Positions 43,045 to 52,030 of a DNA stretch of 64,000 bases are shown here, one piece after another. The notes under the pieces are model-generated. The model did not search any database. It had not been told where the DNA came from and worked only from the letters and a program-made list of their open reading frames with translations. Source of the DNA: Miniphocaeibacter sp012841535 (GTDB lineage Bacteria; Bacillota; Clostridia; Tissierellales; Peptoniphilaceae); NCBI RefSeq assembly GCF_049274025.1, contig NZ_JBASRV010000010.1; one strand, written 5' to 3'. A program made the position numbers and the translations under genes. Position 1 is the first letter of the stretch; each line of letters opens with the position of its first letter.

Positions 43045-44745
43045 ATGAAAAAGAAATATATTAAATTATTATTAACTATTTGTATTTTGATTTTAACTCC
43101 AAATATATCATTTGCAGCAGAATTAAATTCAGTGTTTATAGATGTTGATTTATTGGATAATGGAGATGGGATTATTACAAGTAACTGGGATTATAACGAT
43201 GATAAAAATACAGAACATTATATAATAATAGGTGATTTGGGTAATTCGATAATTAAGGATTTTACTGTTAGCCATAATGGCAAACCTATGGAGTTTGTTG
43301 AAGAATGGAATATTAATGGGACTTTTGAAGAAAAGGCAGGAAAGTATGGAATAGTTGAGAAGTCCGATGGATATGAACTTTGCTATGGTATAACAGAATA
43401 TGGGAACAATAGGTTTGAAGTAAAATATACCGTAACAAATTTAGTTAAACAATTAAAGGATGCACAAGTTTTATATTGGAAATTTATAAACAATGAATTA
43501 AGTGAATCTCCAAAGGAATTTAATATAACAATAGGTAAAGGAGATTATAATTTTACAAGTGATGACATTTCATCTTGGTCACTGGGCCATATGGGTAAAA
43601 AATCAGTAAAAGATGGTAAGGCTGTTTTTTCATCTTTAGAAGCTTTGGAGTTTGACCATTATGTTACGGTATTAATAAAATTCGATAAAAATATTTTTAC
43701 TATAGCTAATAAGATAGATAAGGATTTTATGGAGGTAAAAGAAGAAGCTTTTAAAAATACTTCTTATTCAATAGATAACGATGGGAAAGGTGAAGGCTCA
43801 GCTAAAATTGTAAAAAACAAAGTAAATCCTAAATTTATCGCAGGAGTGGCTTTAACTGCTATTGCTTTACTTGTAGCTGGGTTAGGTTGGCAAGCTAAAA
43901 GGGTTAAATCTGACAAATATTTAGGCATCAATGTAAATAATTTGAAAATAAAAAAATCCCAATATAAAGGGCAATATTCTAGTCAAATCCCCTACAAAGG
44001 AAATTTAGAAGATTTATTCATTATTATAAGGGATAATTATGAAAATTATCTTTCAAATTATCTTGCAGCATATTTTCTAAAGTGGATACAAACAAAGAAA
44101 ATTGAAGGTATAAAGAATGATAAAAACAAAATAAAGGCTTTTAAAGTACTAGACAGAGAATATTCTTCTACAGATTATTTTGAAAATACTATTTTTGGAT
44201 TTTTATTACAGGTAGTAGATGATAGTGATATGTTTGAATCAAATGATTTTACTAAATGGATTCAAAAAAATCATGAAGATTTATTTGATTTATTAGATGA
44301 TGTTAGTGACAATTCTAAAGAGAAGTTAATAGAATTAGGATATTTAGAAAAAACAAGGGAAGTAAAAACTTTTTCAAAATATATTAAGACTAACTATACT
44401 TCAAAAGGAGAGGATTTAGCAGCAAATATTTGTAAATTCGAAAACCATATAAATGATTATACTAGTGCAAATAATAAGGATTTAGATTATGATACTTTAG
44501 ATGAAATAATGATTTATGCAGCTTTATTTGGTAAAGTAAAAAAATTAAGTAAGGAATTTAAGAATATTTATCCTGAATATATGGATAATTCATTTTATGA
44601 TTTTTATACAATTATGATGATTACACAAATATCCGCAAATGCAAGTTCCACCTACGACTATTCCTCTACAGATTCAAGTGGATTTTCAAGTCTTGGCGGC
44701 GGCGGTGGCAGCTTTGGAGGGGGAGTCGGTGGAGGATCCCGATAA
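43045..44745 (+). CDS. DUF2207 domain membrane protein
   Basis: 566 residues: signal peptide (~1-25, cleaved after SFAA), an extracytoplasmic DUF2207 domain (~26-255; the NGDGIITSNWDY opening and EYGNNRFEVKYTVTN are typical), one transmembrane helix (~262-282), a cytoplasmic domain (~290-540), and a Gly/Ser-rich tail ending GGGVGGGSR. The family is widespread in Gram-positives with no settled function. The tandem soluble gene upstream repeats its cytoplasmic domain. AAGGAAGG precedes the ATG. A terminator follows. Confidence 0.82.
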   Translation: MKKKYIKLLLTICILILTPNISFAAELNSVFIDVDLLDNGDGIITSNWDYNDDKNTEHYIIIGDLGNSIIKDFTVSHNGKPMEFVEEWNINGTFEEKAGKYGIVEKSDGYELCYGITEYGNNRFEVKYTVTNLVKQLKDAQVLYWKFINNELSESPKEFNITIGKGDYNFTSDDISSWSLGHMGKKSVKDGKAVFSSLEALEFDHYVTVLIKFDKNIFTIANKIDKDFMEVKEEAFKNTSYSIDNDGKGEGSAKIVKNKVNPKFIAGVALTAIALLVAGLGWQAKRVKSDKYLGINVNNLKIKKSQYKGQYSSQIPYKGNLEDLFIIIRDNYENYLSNYLAAYFLKWIQTKKIEGIKNDKNKIKAFKVLDREYSSTDYFENTIFGFLLQVVDDSDMFESNDFTKWIQKNHEDLFDLLDDVSDNSKEKLIELGYLEKTREVKTFSKYIKTNYTSKGEDLAANICKFENHINDYTSANNKDLDYDTLDEIMIYAALFGKVKKLSKEFKNIYPEYMDNSFYDFYTIMMITQISANASSTYDYSSTDSSGFSSLGGGGGSFGGGVGGGSR

Positions 44746-44764
44746 TAAGTGATTTTGAGTTGAA

Positions 44765-44802
44765 AAACATATTTTAACCTTAGAGTTAAGATATGTTTTT
44801 TA
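44765..44802 (+). terminator. Terminator after the DUF2207 gene
   Basis: AAACATATTTTAAC/GTTAAGATATGTTT, one G-U pair, 6-base loop, T-rich 3' side. Confidence 0.83.
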
Positions 44803-44904
44803 TTATACAAATGATTATATCTTAGTGTATTTGCTTTTAGAGCTAGATTAGATGCTATATAATATAAGAAAGGATTTAGAATATTTTCTTAATAGGAGGA
44901 AACT

Positions 44905-46635
44905 ATGGATAAATTAAAATTAAAAGCATTAATAGATGCAGCAGCTGGAAGAACACCATGTAGTAAGGTTTTAAAAAACTGTAAAATAGTAGATGTATTT
45001 GGCCATAGAATAATTAATGGAAATGTAGGTATATTTGAAGATTACATAGTTGGAATAGGTGATTATAAAGGTGTAGAAGAATTAGATTTAAAGGGGAAAT
45101 ACCTTTCTCCAGGATTTATTGATGGGCATATTCACATTGAATCATCTTATTTAAGTCCTGAAGAGTTAGGAAGTCTTTTAGTACCTTGTGGTACAACAAC
45201 TATAATTGCTGATCCTCATGAAATTGTAAATGTAAATGGCCTAGATGGTTTAGATTATATGATAGATGCATCATATAATACTAAATTAGATATTAAATTT
45301 ATGATTCCTTCATGTGTACCGGCAACTCCTTTTGAAAATGCAGGAGCAGTTATAAATGCAGAGGATATGGTAGAGCATATAGATAAAGAAAAAATACTAG
45401 GGCTGGGAGAGTTTATGAATTTTCCGGGAATAATTAACGCAGACCCTATGGTAATAGATAAGTTAGACTTAGCTATAAAGAATGGAAAGTTAATAGATGG
45501 CCATTCTCCGGGAGTTACAGGTAAGGATTTAAATGCCTATATATTACCTGGAATTAATACGGAGCACGAATGTAGTACTGCTGAGGAAATGCATGAAAGA
45601 CTATCAAATGGAATGTATATTCTATTAAGAGAAGGTTCTGCTTGTCATGAATTACGCTTGTTAATTAAAGAGGTTACAGAGGAAAATAGCAGAAGGTGTT
45701 TGTTCTGTTCTGATGATAGACAACCTAAAACCATATTAGAAGAAGGTCATATTGACAATCATTTAAGAATATCAGTTGAATCTGGAATAGATCCTATAAC
45801 AGCAATTCAAATGGCTTCATTAAATGCGGCAGAATGTTTTAACTTATACAGGAAAGGGGCTATTGCACCAGGATATAAGGCTGATTTAGTAGTTCTTGAG
45901 GATTTAAATAAGTTTAAAGTAGAACAGGTATATATTAGTGGTGAAAAAGTAGCTGAAAATGGGAAATATTTATTCGATATAGAAAAAGTTAACAGCGATA
46001 TTGTAAGAAGTAGCTTTAATGTAAAAGATTTTACAATGGACAAATTAAAATTAAAAATACCTTCAGGTAAGGCTAATATAATTGAAATTCAACCAGGTGG
46101 TGTTGTAACAAAAAAAGTTGTAGAAGAAGTAACTATAGATGAAAATAAGGAATTTGTTTATTCAGAAGATAGGGACATATTAAAAGTTGCTGTAGTTGAA
46201 AGGCACAAGGGCACAGGAAATGTTGCAACAGGACTATTAAAGGGATATGGTCTAAAAAATGGTGCAGTAGCCTTATCAATTGCTCATGATTCACACAATA
46301 TTATAGTAGTTGGTGCTAACGATAGGGATATGTATTTTGCTGTAAATGAATTGGTGAAACAAAATGGAGGAATTATTGTTGTAGATAAAGAAGAGGTAAT
46401 TGGAAGTATGCCAATGCCTTTAGGTGGTATTATGAGCGATAAATCAGGCGAATGGGTAGATGAAAAACTATCTGAAATTCATGAAATTGCCTATGATAAT
46501 TTAAAGATAAATAAAGATGTAGAGCCAATAATGACCTTATGTTTTATGTCCTTAGCAGTAATACCGGAAGTTAAACTTACAGATAAAGGCTTGTTTGATG
46601 TAGGTAAATTTAACTTTATTGATGTAGAAGTATAA
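44905..46635 (+). CDS. ade: Adenine deaminase
   Basis: Converts adenine to hypoxanthine in purine salvage. 576 residues, the usual AdeC length. Amidohydrolase metal site GHIHIESS (His75, His77), then GHSPGVTG, NTEHECSTAEEM, FCSDDRQP, and a C-terminal AdeC domain with GGIMSDKSGEW. AGGAGG precedes the ATG. It is flanked by terminators on both sides and so is a single-gene unit. Confidence 0.95.
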   Translation: MDKLKLKALIDAAAGRTPCSKVLKNCKIVDVFGHRIINGNVGIFEDYIVGIGDYKGVEELDLKGKYLSPGFIDGHIHIESSYLSPEELGSLLVPCGTTTIIADPHEIVNVNGLDGLDYMIDASYNTKLDIKFMIPSCVPATPFENAGAVINAEDMVEHIDKEKILGLGEFMNFPGIINADPMVIDKLDLAIKNGKLIDGHSPGVTGKDLNAYILPGINTEHECSTAEEMHERLSNGMYILLREGSACHELRLLIKEVTEENSRRCLFCSDDRQPKTILEEGHIDNHLRISVESGIDPITAIQMASLNAAECFNLYRKGAIAPGYKADLVVLEDLNKFKVEQVYISGEKVAENGKYLFDIEKVNSDIVRSSFNVKDFTMDKLKLKIPSGKANIIEIQPGGVVTKKVVEEVTIDENKEFVYSEDRDILKVAVVERHKGTGNVATGLLKGYGLKNGAVALSIAHDSHNIIVVGANDRDMYFAVNELVKQNGGIIVVDKEEVIGSMPMPLGGIMSDKSGEWVDEKLSEIHEIAYDNLKINKDVEPIMTLCFMSLAVIPEVKLTDKGLFDVGKFNFIDVEV

Positions 46636-46659
46636 TAATATAGACTTTTCATATCTTGT

Positions 46660-46701
46660 AAAAATTCCAAAGAAGGTATATACTTTCTTTGGAATTTTTA
46701 A
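46660..46701. terminator. Terminator of ade
   Basis: AAAAATTCCAAAGAA/TTCTTTGGAATTTTT, 15-bp perfect stem with a 10-base loop. The A/T ends of the stem act as the T run. Confidence 0.85.
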
Positions 46702-46784
46702 GAATAAAATATACTATATTAATAGTTTATTAAATATTATGTTACTATAATATAGTATAAAAAATTAATTTGTTAGGAGTTACA

Positions 46785-47996
46785 ATGAATACAGTTTTTC
46801 TTCCTATTATATTAGGAACAGATATAAATGCATATGGTGTAGCAAGGTCCTTTCACCAAGCCTATGGTATAAAATCCATTGCTTTGGGAAAACAAGCTTT
46901 GCCATTTACACAGAATTCGAAAATAGTAGAAGTTTTTACCTTTAAAGATTTTGATAAACAGGATGTATTTTCAAATAAAATGGTAGAAATTGCCGAAAAA
47001 TATAAAAGTACAGGGAAAAAATTATTACTTATTTCCTGTTCAGATGGCTATACAAGTCTTATTACAGAAAATAGGGATCTATTGGAAAAATATTATTTAT
47101 TTAACTATGTTCCCTTAGAATTACAAAGACAATTGGAAAATAAAAAAGATTTTTATGAAATTTGTGAAAAATATAATTTAAATTATCCAAACACCTATGT
47201 GATTTCTAAAGATATGAGAAATAATTATGAAGTTCCTTTTGAATTTCCTTTAGCTGTCAAGGCAAATGATAGTATAGAATATTTGGATTTGGATTTTCCA
47301 GGAAAAAAGAAGGCCTACAAGGCAAATAATGAAGAAGAATATAATCAAATTATTAATGATATTTATAATGCAGGTTATAGTGGCGAATTAATAGTTCAAG
47401 ACTATATTCCAGGAGATCATTCTACAATGGCTGTTTTAAATGCCTATGTAGATTCAAAAGGTAAGGTTAAAATGATGTGCTTTGGAAAATGCCTACTAGA
47501 TGAATCCTTACCGGAGGGAATTGGAAATTATAATGCCTTAGTAACACAGGATAACCCTGAAATTTATGAAATGTGTAAAAAATTCCTTGAAGATATTAAC
47601 TATAGAGGATTTGCAAACTTTGATTTTAAATATGATATAAGGGACAAGAAGTATAAAGTATTTGAAATAAATATTAGACAGGGGCGTTCCAGTTTTTATA
47701 TGACTACAGGTGGTTGTAATTTTGTTACATTTCTTGTAGATGATCTTATATATAAAGAAGATAAGCCTATTTATTACCATAAAAATGAAAAATTATGGCT
47801 ATATGTAGATCCATTAGTACTTAAAAAATATGCTAACGAACAAGATAAGGAATATGTTAAAGAATTATTAGCAAATGGTTTTGAATTTACTCAATGGTAT
47901 AAAGAAGATAGAAACTTAAAAAGATTTTTAAACTACTGGAGAAGAAGACTTGGAACAATAAAATATTATCCAAAATTCCAACCAGGTAGGGATTAA
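46785..47996 (+). CDS. ATP-grasp carboxylate-amine ligase-like protein
   Basis: About 403 residues. N-terminal pre-ATP-grasp domain (LGTDINAYGVARSFHQAYG) and a central ATP-grasp fold with PLAVKANDS, LIVQDYIPG and a metal-binding FEINIRQGRS. Relatives include D-aspartate ligase (AslA), which adds a D-Asp cross-bridge to peptidoglycan precursors, and uncharacterised ATP-grasp proteins. Whether this one makes a cell-wall bridge is uncertain. ATG 46785 is preferred; TTG 46770 would put the AGGAG ribosome site inside the gene. Confidence 0.75.
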   Translation: MNTVFLPIILGTDINAYGVARSFHQAYGIKSIALGKQALPFTQNSKIVEVFTFKDFDKQDVFSNKMVEIAEKYKSTGKKLLLISCSDGYTSLITENRDLLEKYYLFNYVPLELQRQLENKKDFYEICEKYNLNYPNTYVISKDMRNNYEVPFEFPLAVKANDSIEYLDLDFPGKKKAYKANNEEEYNQIINDIYNAGYSGELIVQDYIPGDHSTMAVLNAYVDSKGKVKMMCFGKCLLDESLPEGIGNYNALVTQDNPEIYEMCKKFLEDINYRGFANFDFKYDIRDKKYKVFEINIRQGRSSFYMTTGGCNFVTFLVDDLIYKEDKPIYYHKNEKLWLYVDPLVLKKYANEQDKEYVKELLANGFEFTQWYKEDRNLKRFLNYWRRRLGTIKYYPKFQPGRD

Positions 47997-47997
47997 T

Positions 47998-48267
47998 GAC
48001 CTGACACTTCTTGCGTCTTTGGCAAGAAGATGTAGGTCAGATACAGCGAAGTCCAAATCTGTGATTTGGTAAACGAAGCAGTGAAAGACCTAACCCCAAA
48101 TCTATGATTTGGCGGTAGGTCTAATGCAAGAGTTACCCAAGGTTCGAAGAAGCTTGTAAGAACCAGTCTGCACAAACCTAGAGTAAAAAGTATAGTATGT
48201 AGAGAAGAAAGAAAAAAGGGAAACAAGAAGGAGCTTCCTAACCCCAAATCTGTGATTTGTTTTAGGA
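47998..48267. repeat. Multi-hairpin intergenic repeat block
   Basis: The block is visibly richer in G and C than its surroundings. It begins two bases after the ATP-grasp stop. Hairpins: 47998-48038 (GACCT/AGGTC outer stem, CTTCTTGC/GCAAGAAG inner stem), 48053-48069 (CCAAATC-TGT-GATTTGG), 48086-48122 (AGACCTA/TAGGTCT outer, CCAAATC/GATTTGG inner) and 48236-48267 (TCCTA/TAGGA with CAAATC/GATTTG). GACCTA and TAGGTC alternate along it, so several pairings are possible. Related to the block at 52409. Confidence 0.7.
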
Positions 48268-48395
48268 TAACTTGTAATAGTATAAAAAATCAAGGGAATT
48301 ATTTAATAAAAATCATATGCCAAATATTATTTTCTAATAGGCATATTTTTTATTTTATTAGTTGCTATTTTTGTGTAAAAAACATAAAAAAATCA
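48268..48395. other. AT-rich spacer
   Basis: No gene or clear structure beyond a short inverted element, ATATGCC/GGCATAT (48315-48321 and 48340-48346), whose stem is followed by T residues and could terminate transcription from the repeat block. Confidence 0.4.
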
Positions 48396-48424
48396 TTGAC
48401 TTTTAAATATTTTGCAAGTATAAT
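48396..48424 (+). promoter_or_regulatory. Sigma-A promoter of ylxM-ffh operon
   Basis: TTGACT (48396-48401), 17-base spacer, TATAAT (48419-48424), 45 bases before the ylxM start. Confidence 0.88.
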
Positions 48425-48468
48425 ATACAAGGTCAATGTAAAAGGTTGACAGTGCAAAAGAGGTAATT

Positions 48469-48840
48469 ATGGAAAAGCTAGTGGAAGTTGCAATACTTTT
48501 TGATTATTATGGTGAGTTATTGTCTAAAAAACAATTTAAAATGGTTGATGAGTATTACAATGAGGATTTATCTTTAACAGAAATAGCTGAATTAAATAAT
48601 ATTTCTAAACAAGCTGTATCGGAAAATTTAAAAAGAGCTATTAATAGGCTGTATGGTTTTGAAAAAAAACTTAATTTAATAAATAAAAGCTACAATGCAA
48701 GTAAATTATTAAAAAACATTAAAGATGATTTAAATAATTTAGCTTTGAAATATAGCTTTAGTGAAGAGATAATATATAAGGATATTATTTTTAAAATAGA
48801 TAAATTCTTAGATGAAAATGCAGGAGATAATTATTTATGA
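48469..48840 (+). CDS. ylxM: YlxM family DNA-binding protein
   Basis: 123 residues with a sigma-70 region 4-like helix-turn-helix (LSLTEIAELNNISKQAVSENLKRA, ~35-60) and a helical tail. YlxM always sits just before ffh in Firmicutes and is thought to modulate the signal recognition particle or its expression. Its stop overlaps the ffh start (ATGA). GAGGTAAT precedes the ATG, behind a consensus promoter. Confidence 0.92.
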   Translation: MEKLVEVAILFDYYGELLSKKQFKMVDEYYNEDLSLTEIAELNNISKQAVSENLKRAINRLYGFEKKLNLINKSYNASKLLKNIKDDLNNLALKYSFSEEIIYKDIIFKIDKFLDENAGDNYL

Positions 48841-50180
48841 TATTTGAAAACCTATCGGACAAATTACAAAATGCACTTTCAAAATTAACAGGAAAAGGAA
48901 AATTAACAGAAAAAGATATTGACGTTGCTATGAGAGAAGTAAAACTTGCTCTTTTAGAAGCGGATGTTAATTTTAAAGTTGTTAAGGACTTTATTAAAAC
49001 TGTTAAAGAAAGAGCGCTGGGAGCAGAGGTAATGGAAAGTCTTACTCCTGGACAACAAGTTATAAAGATTGTTAATGAAGAATTAACAAAGCTAATGGGG
49101 GAAAGTGAAGCAAAAATAAACTTTTCTTCAAGTCCACCAACTGTAATATTATTATGTGGATTACAGGGAGCTGGTAAGACTACACATGGCGGTAAATTAG
49201 CACTACATTTGAAAAAACAAGGTAAAAGACCTATGTTAGTTGCAGGAGATATATATAGACCGGCAGCAATAAAACAGTTACAAGTTGTAGGGGAAAAAGT
49301 TGATGTGCCTGTTTTTTCATTAGGCGATAAAATTAGTCCTGTAGAAATAGCTAGACAAGCTGTAGAAGAAGCTAAGAAGAATAGTAATGATGTTGTAATT
49401 CTAGATACTGCAGGTAGGCTTCATATTGATGAAGAACTAATGCAGGAATTAAAGGATATTAAGTCGACAGTTAATCCAGATGAAATTCTTTTAGTTGTTG
49501 ATGCAATGACAGGTCAAGATGCAGTTAATGTTGCAAAGTCCTTTAATGATGAATTAGATGTTACGGGAATTATTTTAACCAAACTTGATGGTGATGCAAG
49601 AGGTGGAGCGGCATTATCAATAAGAAATGTTGCAGAAAAGCCAATTAAATTCATTGGTGTTGGAGAAAAATTAGACGAACTGGAACCTTTCCATCCAGAT
49701 AGAATGGCTTCAAGAATACTAGGTATGGGAGATGTTCTTTCATTAATTGAAAGGGCACAAACAGCAATAGATGAAAAGAAAGCTAAAGAATTAGAAGAAA
49801 AAATTAGATCACAAAAATATTCTTTTAATGACTTTCTTGAACAATTAGATCAAATAAGAAGTATGGGCCCATTAGACGAACTATTAGGAATGATTCCTGG
49901 AGTTAATTCAAAAGCTTTAAAGGGGTTGAATTTTGGAGATAAGGAAATAAAAAGAATTGAGGCTATGATTCAATCTATGACTAATTATGAAAGGGAAAAC
50001 CCGGAAATAATTGATTCTAGTAGAAGAAAAAGAATAGCAAAAGGTTCTGGAACAACGGTTTCTGAGTTAAATAAATTATTGAAGCAATTTAAAGAAACAA
50101 GAAAAATGATGAAACAAATGGGTAATATGAGCAAAAGCATGAAAAAAAGAGGAAAATTTGGACTTCCCTTTTTTAAATAA
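48837..50180 (+). CDS. ffh: Signal recognition particle protein Ffh
   Basis: GTPase that binds signal sequences with SRP RNA and targets proteins to the membrane. 447 residues: N domain (~1-90), G domain with GLQGAGKTT (~106-114), DTAGRLHID, TKLDGDARGG, and a Met-rich M domain (~300-447) with RRKRIAKGSGTTVSE, the RNA-binding motif. Full length. It is the second gene of a seven-gene operon that continues with rpsP. Confidence 0.98.
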   Translation: MIFENLSDKLQNALSKLTGKGKLTEKDIDVAMREVKLALLEADVNFKVVKDFIKTVKERALGAEVMESLTPGQQVIKIVNEELTKLMGESEAKINFSSSPPTVILLCGLQGAGKTTHGGKLALHLKKQGKRPMLVAGDIYRPAAIKQLQVVGEKVDVPVFSLGDKISPVEIARQAVEEAKKNSNDVVILDTAGRLHIDEELMQELKDIKSTVNPDEILLVVDAMTGQDAVNVAKSFNDELDVTGIILTKLDGDARGGAALSIRNVAEKPIKFIGVGEKLDELEPFHPDRMASRILGMGDVLSLIERAQTAIDEKKAKELEEKIRSQKYSFNDFLEQLDQIRSMGPLDELLGMIPGVNSKALKGLNFGDKEIKRIEAMIQSMTNYERENPEIIDSSRRKRIAKGSGTTVSELNKLLKQFKETRKMMKQMGNMSKSMKKRGKFGLPFFK

Positions 50181-50210
50181 ATTTTAAACAATATTTTGGA
50201 GGTTTTATAA

Positions 50211-50489
50211 ATGGCAGTAAAAATTAGATTAAAAAGAATGGGATCAAAGAAAAATCCATTTTATAGAATAGTAGTAGCAGACATAAGAGCACCTAGAAAT
50301 GGAAAATTTATTGAAGAAATAGGATACTACAATCCTTTAACAGAACCAAAAACAGTTAAAGTAGATGCTGAAAAAGTTAATAAATGGATTAAAAATGGTG
50401 CAAAACCTACTGATACAGTAAATAGATTATTTAAAAACAACGGTGTTTACGAAACTAAAAACGATAATTCAGAAGAAGTATCAGAATAA
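50211..50489 (+). CDS. rpsP: Ribosomal protein S16
   Basis: 30S assembly protein of 92 residues. N-terminal VKIRLKRMGSKKNPFYRIVVAD is shortened here to the diagnostic RLKRMGSKKNPFYRI; EEIGYYNPLT and GAKPTDTV complete it. GGAGG precedes the ATG. It follows ffh by 30 bases, the standard Firmicute order. Confidence 0.98.
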   Translation: MAVKIRLKRMGSKKNPFYRIVVADIRAPRNGKFIEEIGYYNPLTEPKTVKVDAEKVNKWIKNGAKPTDTVNRLFKNNGVYETKNDNSEEVSE

Positions 50490-50512
50490 GAGTCCTACCA
50501 TTAGGAGGTATT

Positions 50513-50743
50513 ATGGTTGAATTAGTAGAAACTATTGCTAAAGAACTAGTAGAAAATCCAGATGCAGTAGTTGTAACACATAGGGAAGAAGGAAATACCT
50601 TAATAATAGAAGTAAAGGCTGATCCTAATGATCTAGGTAGAATTATTGGTAAAGAAGGAAGAATAGCTAAGGCCATAAGAACAGTAGTAAAGGCAGCGGC
50701 TATTAAAGATGGCGTTAAAGTAGTAGTGGACATTATACAGTAG
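50513..50743 (+). CDS. khpA: KH domain RNA-binding protein KhpA
   Basis: 76-residue single KH domain with the GxxG-type loop GRIIGKEGRIAKAIR. KhpA (with KhpB) binds RNA and influences cell division and ribosome assembly in Gram-positives. It sits between rpsP and rimM as usual. AGGAGG precedes the ATG. Confidence 0.95.
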   Translation: MVELVETIAKELVENPDAVVVTHREEGNTLIIEVKADPNDLGRIIGKEGRIAKAIRTVVKAAAIKDGVKVVVDIIQ

Positions 50744-50749
50744 GTAATT

Positions 50750-51244
50750 ATGGAATTTGTAAAAGTAGGATATATTACAAATACACATGGAATTAAAGGT
50801 GATTTGAAAGTCTATCCTCTAACGGATAATCCAAATAGATTTGAAGACGATATAGATTTTTATCTTGATGATGAAAAAATTAAGGTTAGAATAATAAAAA
50901 GTCGTTTGTATAGAGGATTGGTGTATATTAAACTGGAAGGCTTTAATAATATAAATGAAGTATTGAAGTTCAAAGGTAAATATATATATATAAAAGAAGA
51001 AGACAGAATGGAATTGCCAGAAGATACCTATTATATTTCTGACTTAATTGGTATGGAAATTATTAACGATTCTAAGGTAGTTGGCTATATTAAGGACGTA
51101 CTAATTAATTCTAAAAATGATATTTATTTATGTGAAAGTAAAAATAAAAAAGAATTTATGATACCGGCAGTTAAAGAATTTGTTAAGGAAATAGATTTAA
51201 AAAATAAAAAAGTTTATGTTGAACTTATTGAAGGAATGCTCTAA
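50750..51244 (+). CDS. rimM: 16S rRNA processing protein RimM
   Basis: 164 residues. N-terminal GYITNTHGIKGDLKVYPLTD is a hallmark, followed by a C-terminal PRC-barrel with IPAVKEFVKEIDLKNKKV. RimM helps mature the 30S head. The stop overlaps the trmD start by one base, implying coupled translation. The start follows khpA by six bases. Confidence 0.96.
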   Translation: MEFVKVGYITNTHGIKGDLKVYPLTDNPNRFEDDIDFYLDDEKIKVRIIKSRLYRGLVYIKLEGFNNINEVLKFKGKYIYIKEEDRMELPEDTYYISDLIGMEIINDSKVVGYIKDVLINSKNDIYLCESKNKKEFMIPAVKEFVKEIDLKNKKVYVELIEGML

Positions 51245-51939
51245 TGAAATTTAAAGTATTAACTTTATTTCCAGAATTTATTAATTCATTAAATACCTAT
51301 GGAGTTATAGGAAAAGCAATTGAGCAAGAAAAAATAGAATTAGTTGTAAAAAACATAAGGGATTATTCTAAAGATAAACACAAGAGAGTAGATGATGAAA
51401 TATACGGTGGAGGAGCAGGAATGTTAATGACTCCACAACCGGTATATGATTCTATTATGGATGTAAGAACAGAAAATTCTATTGTAATATATATGTCTCC
51501 ACAAGGTAGGGTTTTAGATCAAAACTTATGCAAAGAGCTATTAAATTATGATGATATAATATTATTATGTGGACATTATGAAGGAATAGATTCTAGAATT
51601 ATTGATAATTATGTTGATATGGAACTTTCAATTGGAGATTTCGTTATGACTGGCGGAGAATTAGCTGCAATGGTAGTAATAGATTCAGTTTCTAGGTTAG
51701 TAGAAGGTGTTCTAGGTAATGAAGAAAGTGCAGTAACAGATTCCCACTATAATTTGTTATTACAGAATAATGTATATACAAGACCTAGAGAATTTAATGG
51801 ACTTAAAGTGCCAGAGGTGTTATTTAGTGGAAACCATAAAGAAATAGAAAAATGGAAATATGAAAGTTCACTAAAAAACACTAAGGAAAAAAGACCGGAT
51901 ATATATGAAAAATATATGAAAAATAATAAATTGAAATAG
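51244..51939 (+). CDS. trmD: tRNA (guanine37-N1)-methyltransferase TrmD
   Basis: SAM-dependent enzyme of the SPOUT class, 231 residues, that makes m1G37 in tRNA and prevents frameshifting. DDEIYGGGAGM, CGHYEGIDSRI and SIGDFVMTGGELA (trefoil knot) are present. Full length. It ends shortly before an extra promoter that lies at the end of the gene and drives rplS. Confidence 0.97.
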   Translation: MKFKVLTLFPEFINSLNTYGVIGKAIEQEKIELVVKNIRDYSKDKHKRVDDEIYGGGAGMLMTPQPVYDSIMDVRTENSIVIYMSPQGRVLDQNLCKELLNYDDIILLCGHYEGIDSRIIDNYVDMELSIGDFVMTGGELAAMVVIDSVSRLVEGVLGNEESAVTDSHYNLLLQNNVYTRPREFNGLKVPEVLFSGNHKEIEKWKYESSLKNTKEKRPDIYEKYMKNNKLK

Positions 51940-52021
51940 AAAATTTATTATGATATAATCACAAAGTTATGTAAAACGGATGGTCCTCTGCTTAATAGCA
52001 TGAACATTTATAAATTAGGAG
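51931..52021 (+). promoter_or_regulatory. Promoter and L19 leader of rplS
   Basis: TTGAAA (51931-51936), 17-base spacer and extended -10 TGATATAAT (51951-51959) overlap the end of trmD. The leader that follows has GGATGGTCCTCTGC (51978-51991) and a TGCT/AGCA hairpin, with ATGGTC and GAACAT able to close it. This resembles Firmicute L19 leaders, a ribosomal-protein autoregulatory element; the family assignment is from memory of the motif. Confidence 0.65.
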
Positions 52022-52030
52022 GATTTACAA

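Noticed and set aside
47998..48125. SRP (4.5S/scRNA) gene next to ffh
   Set aside because: AGGTC and GAAGCAG fragments recall SRP RNA, but the GGAA-type tetraloop with the symmetric loop of SRP helix 8 is not formed.
48139..48166. GGTTCGAA resembling a tRNA T-loop
   Set aside because: No acceptor, D or anticodon stems can be drawn around it, and the flanks do not fold as a cloverleaf.
47993..48293. Minus-strand ORFs of 84 and 63 residues across the hairpin block
   Set aside because: They lie in a repeat of hairpins, overlap the ATP-grasp stop, have no good ribosome site, and their protein repeats simply reflect the DNA palindromes.
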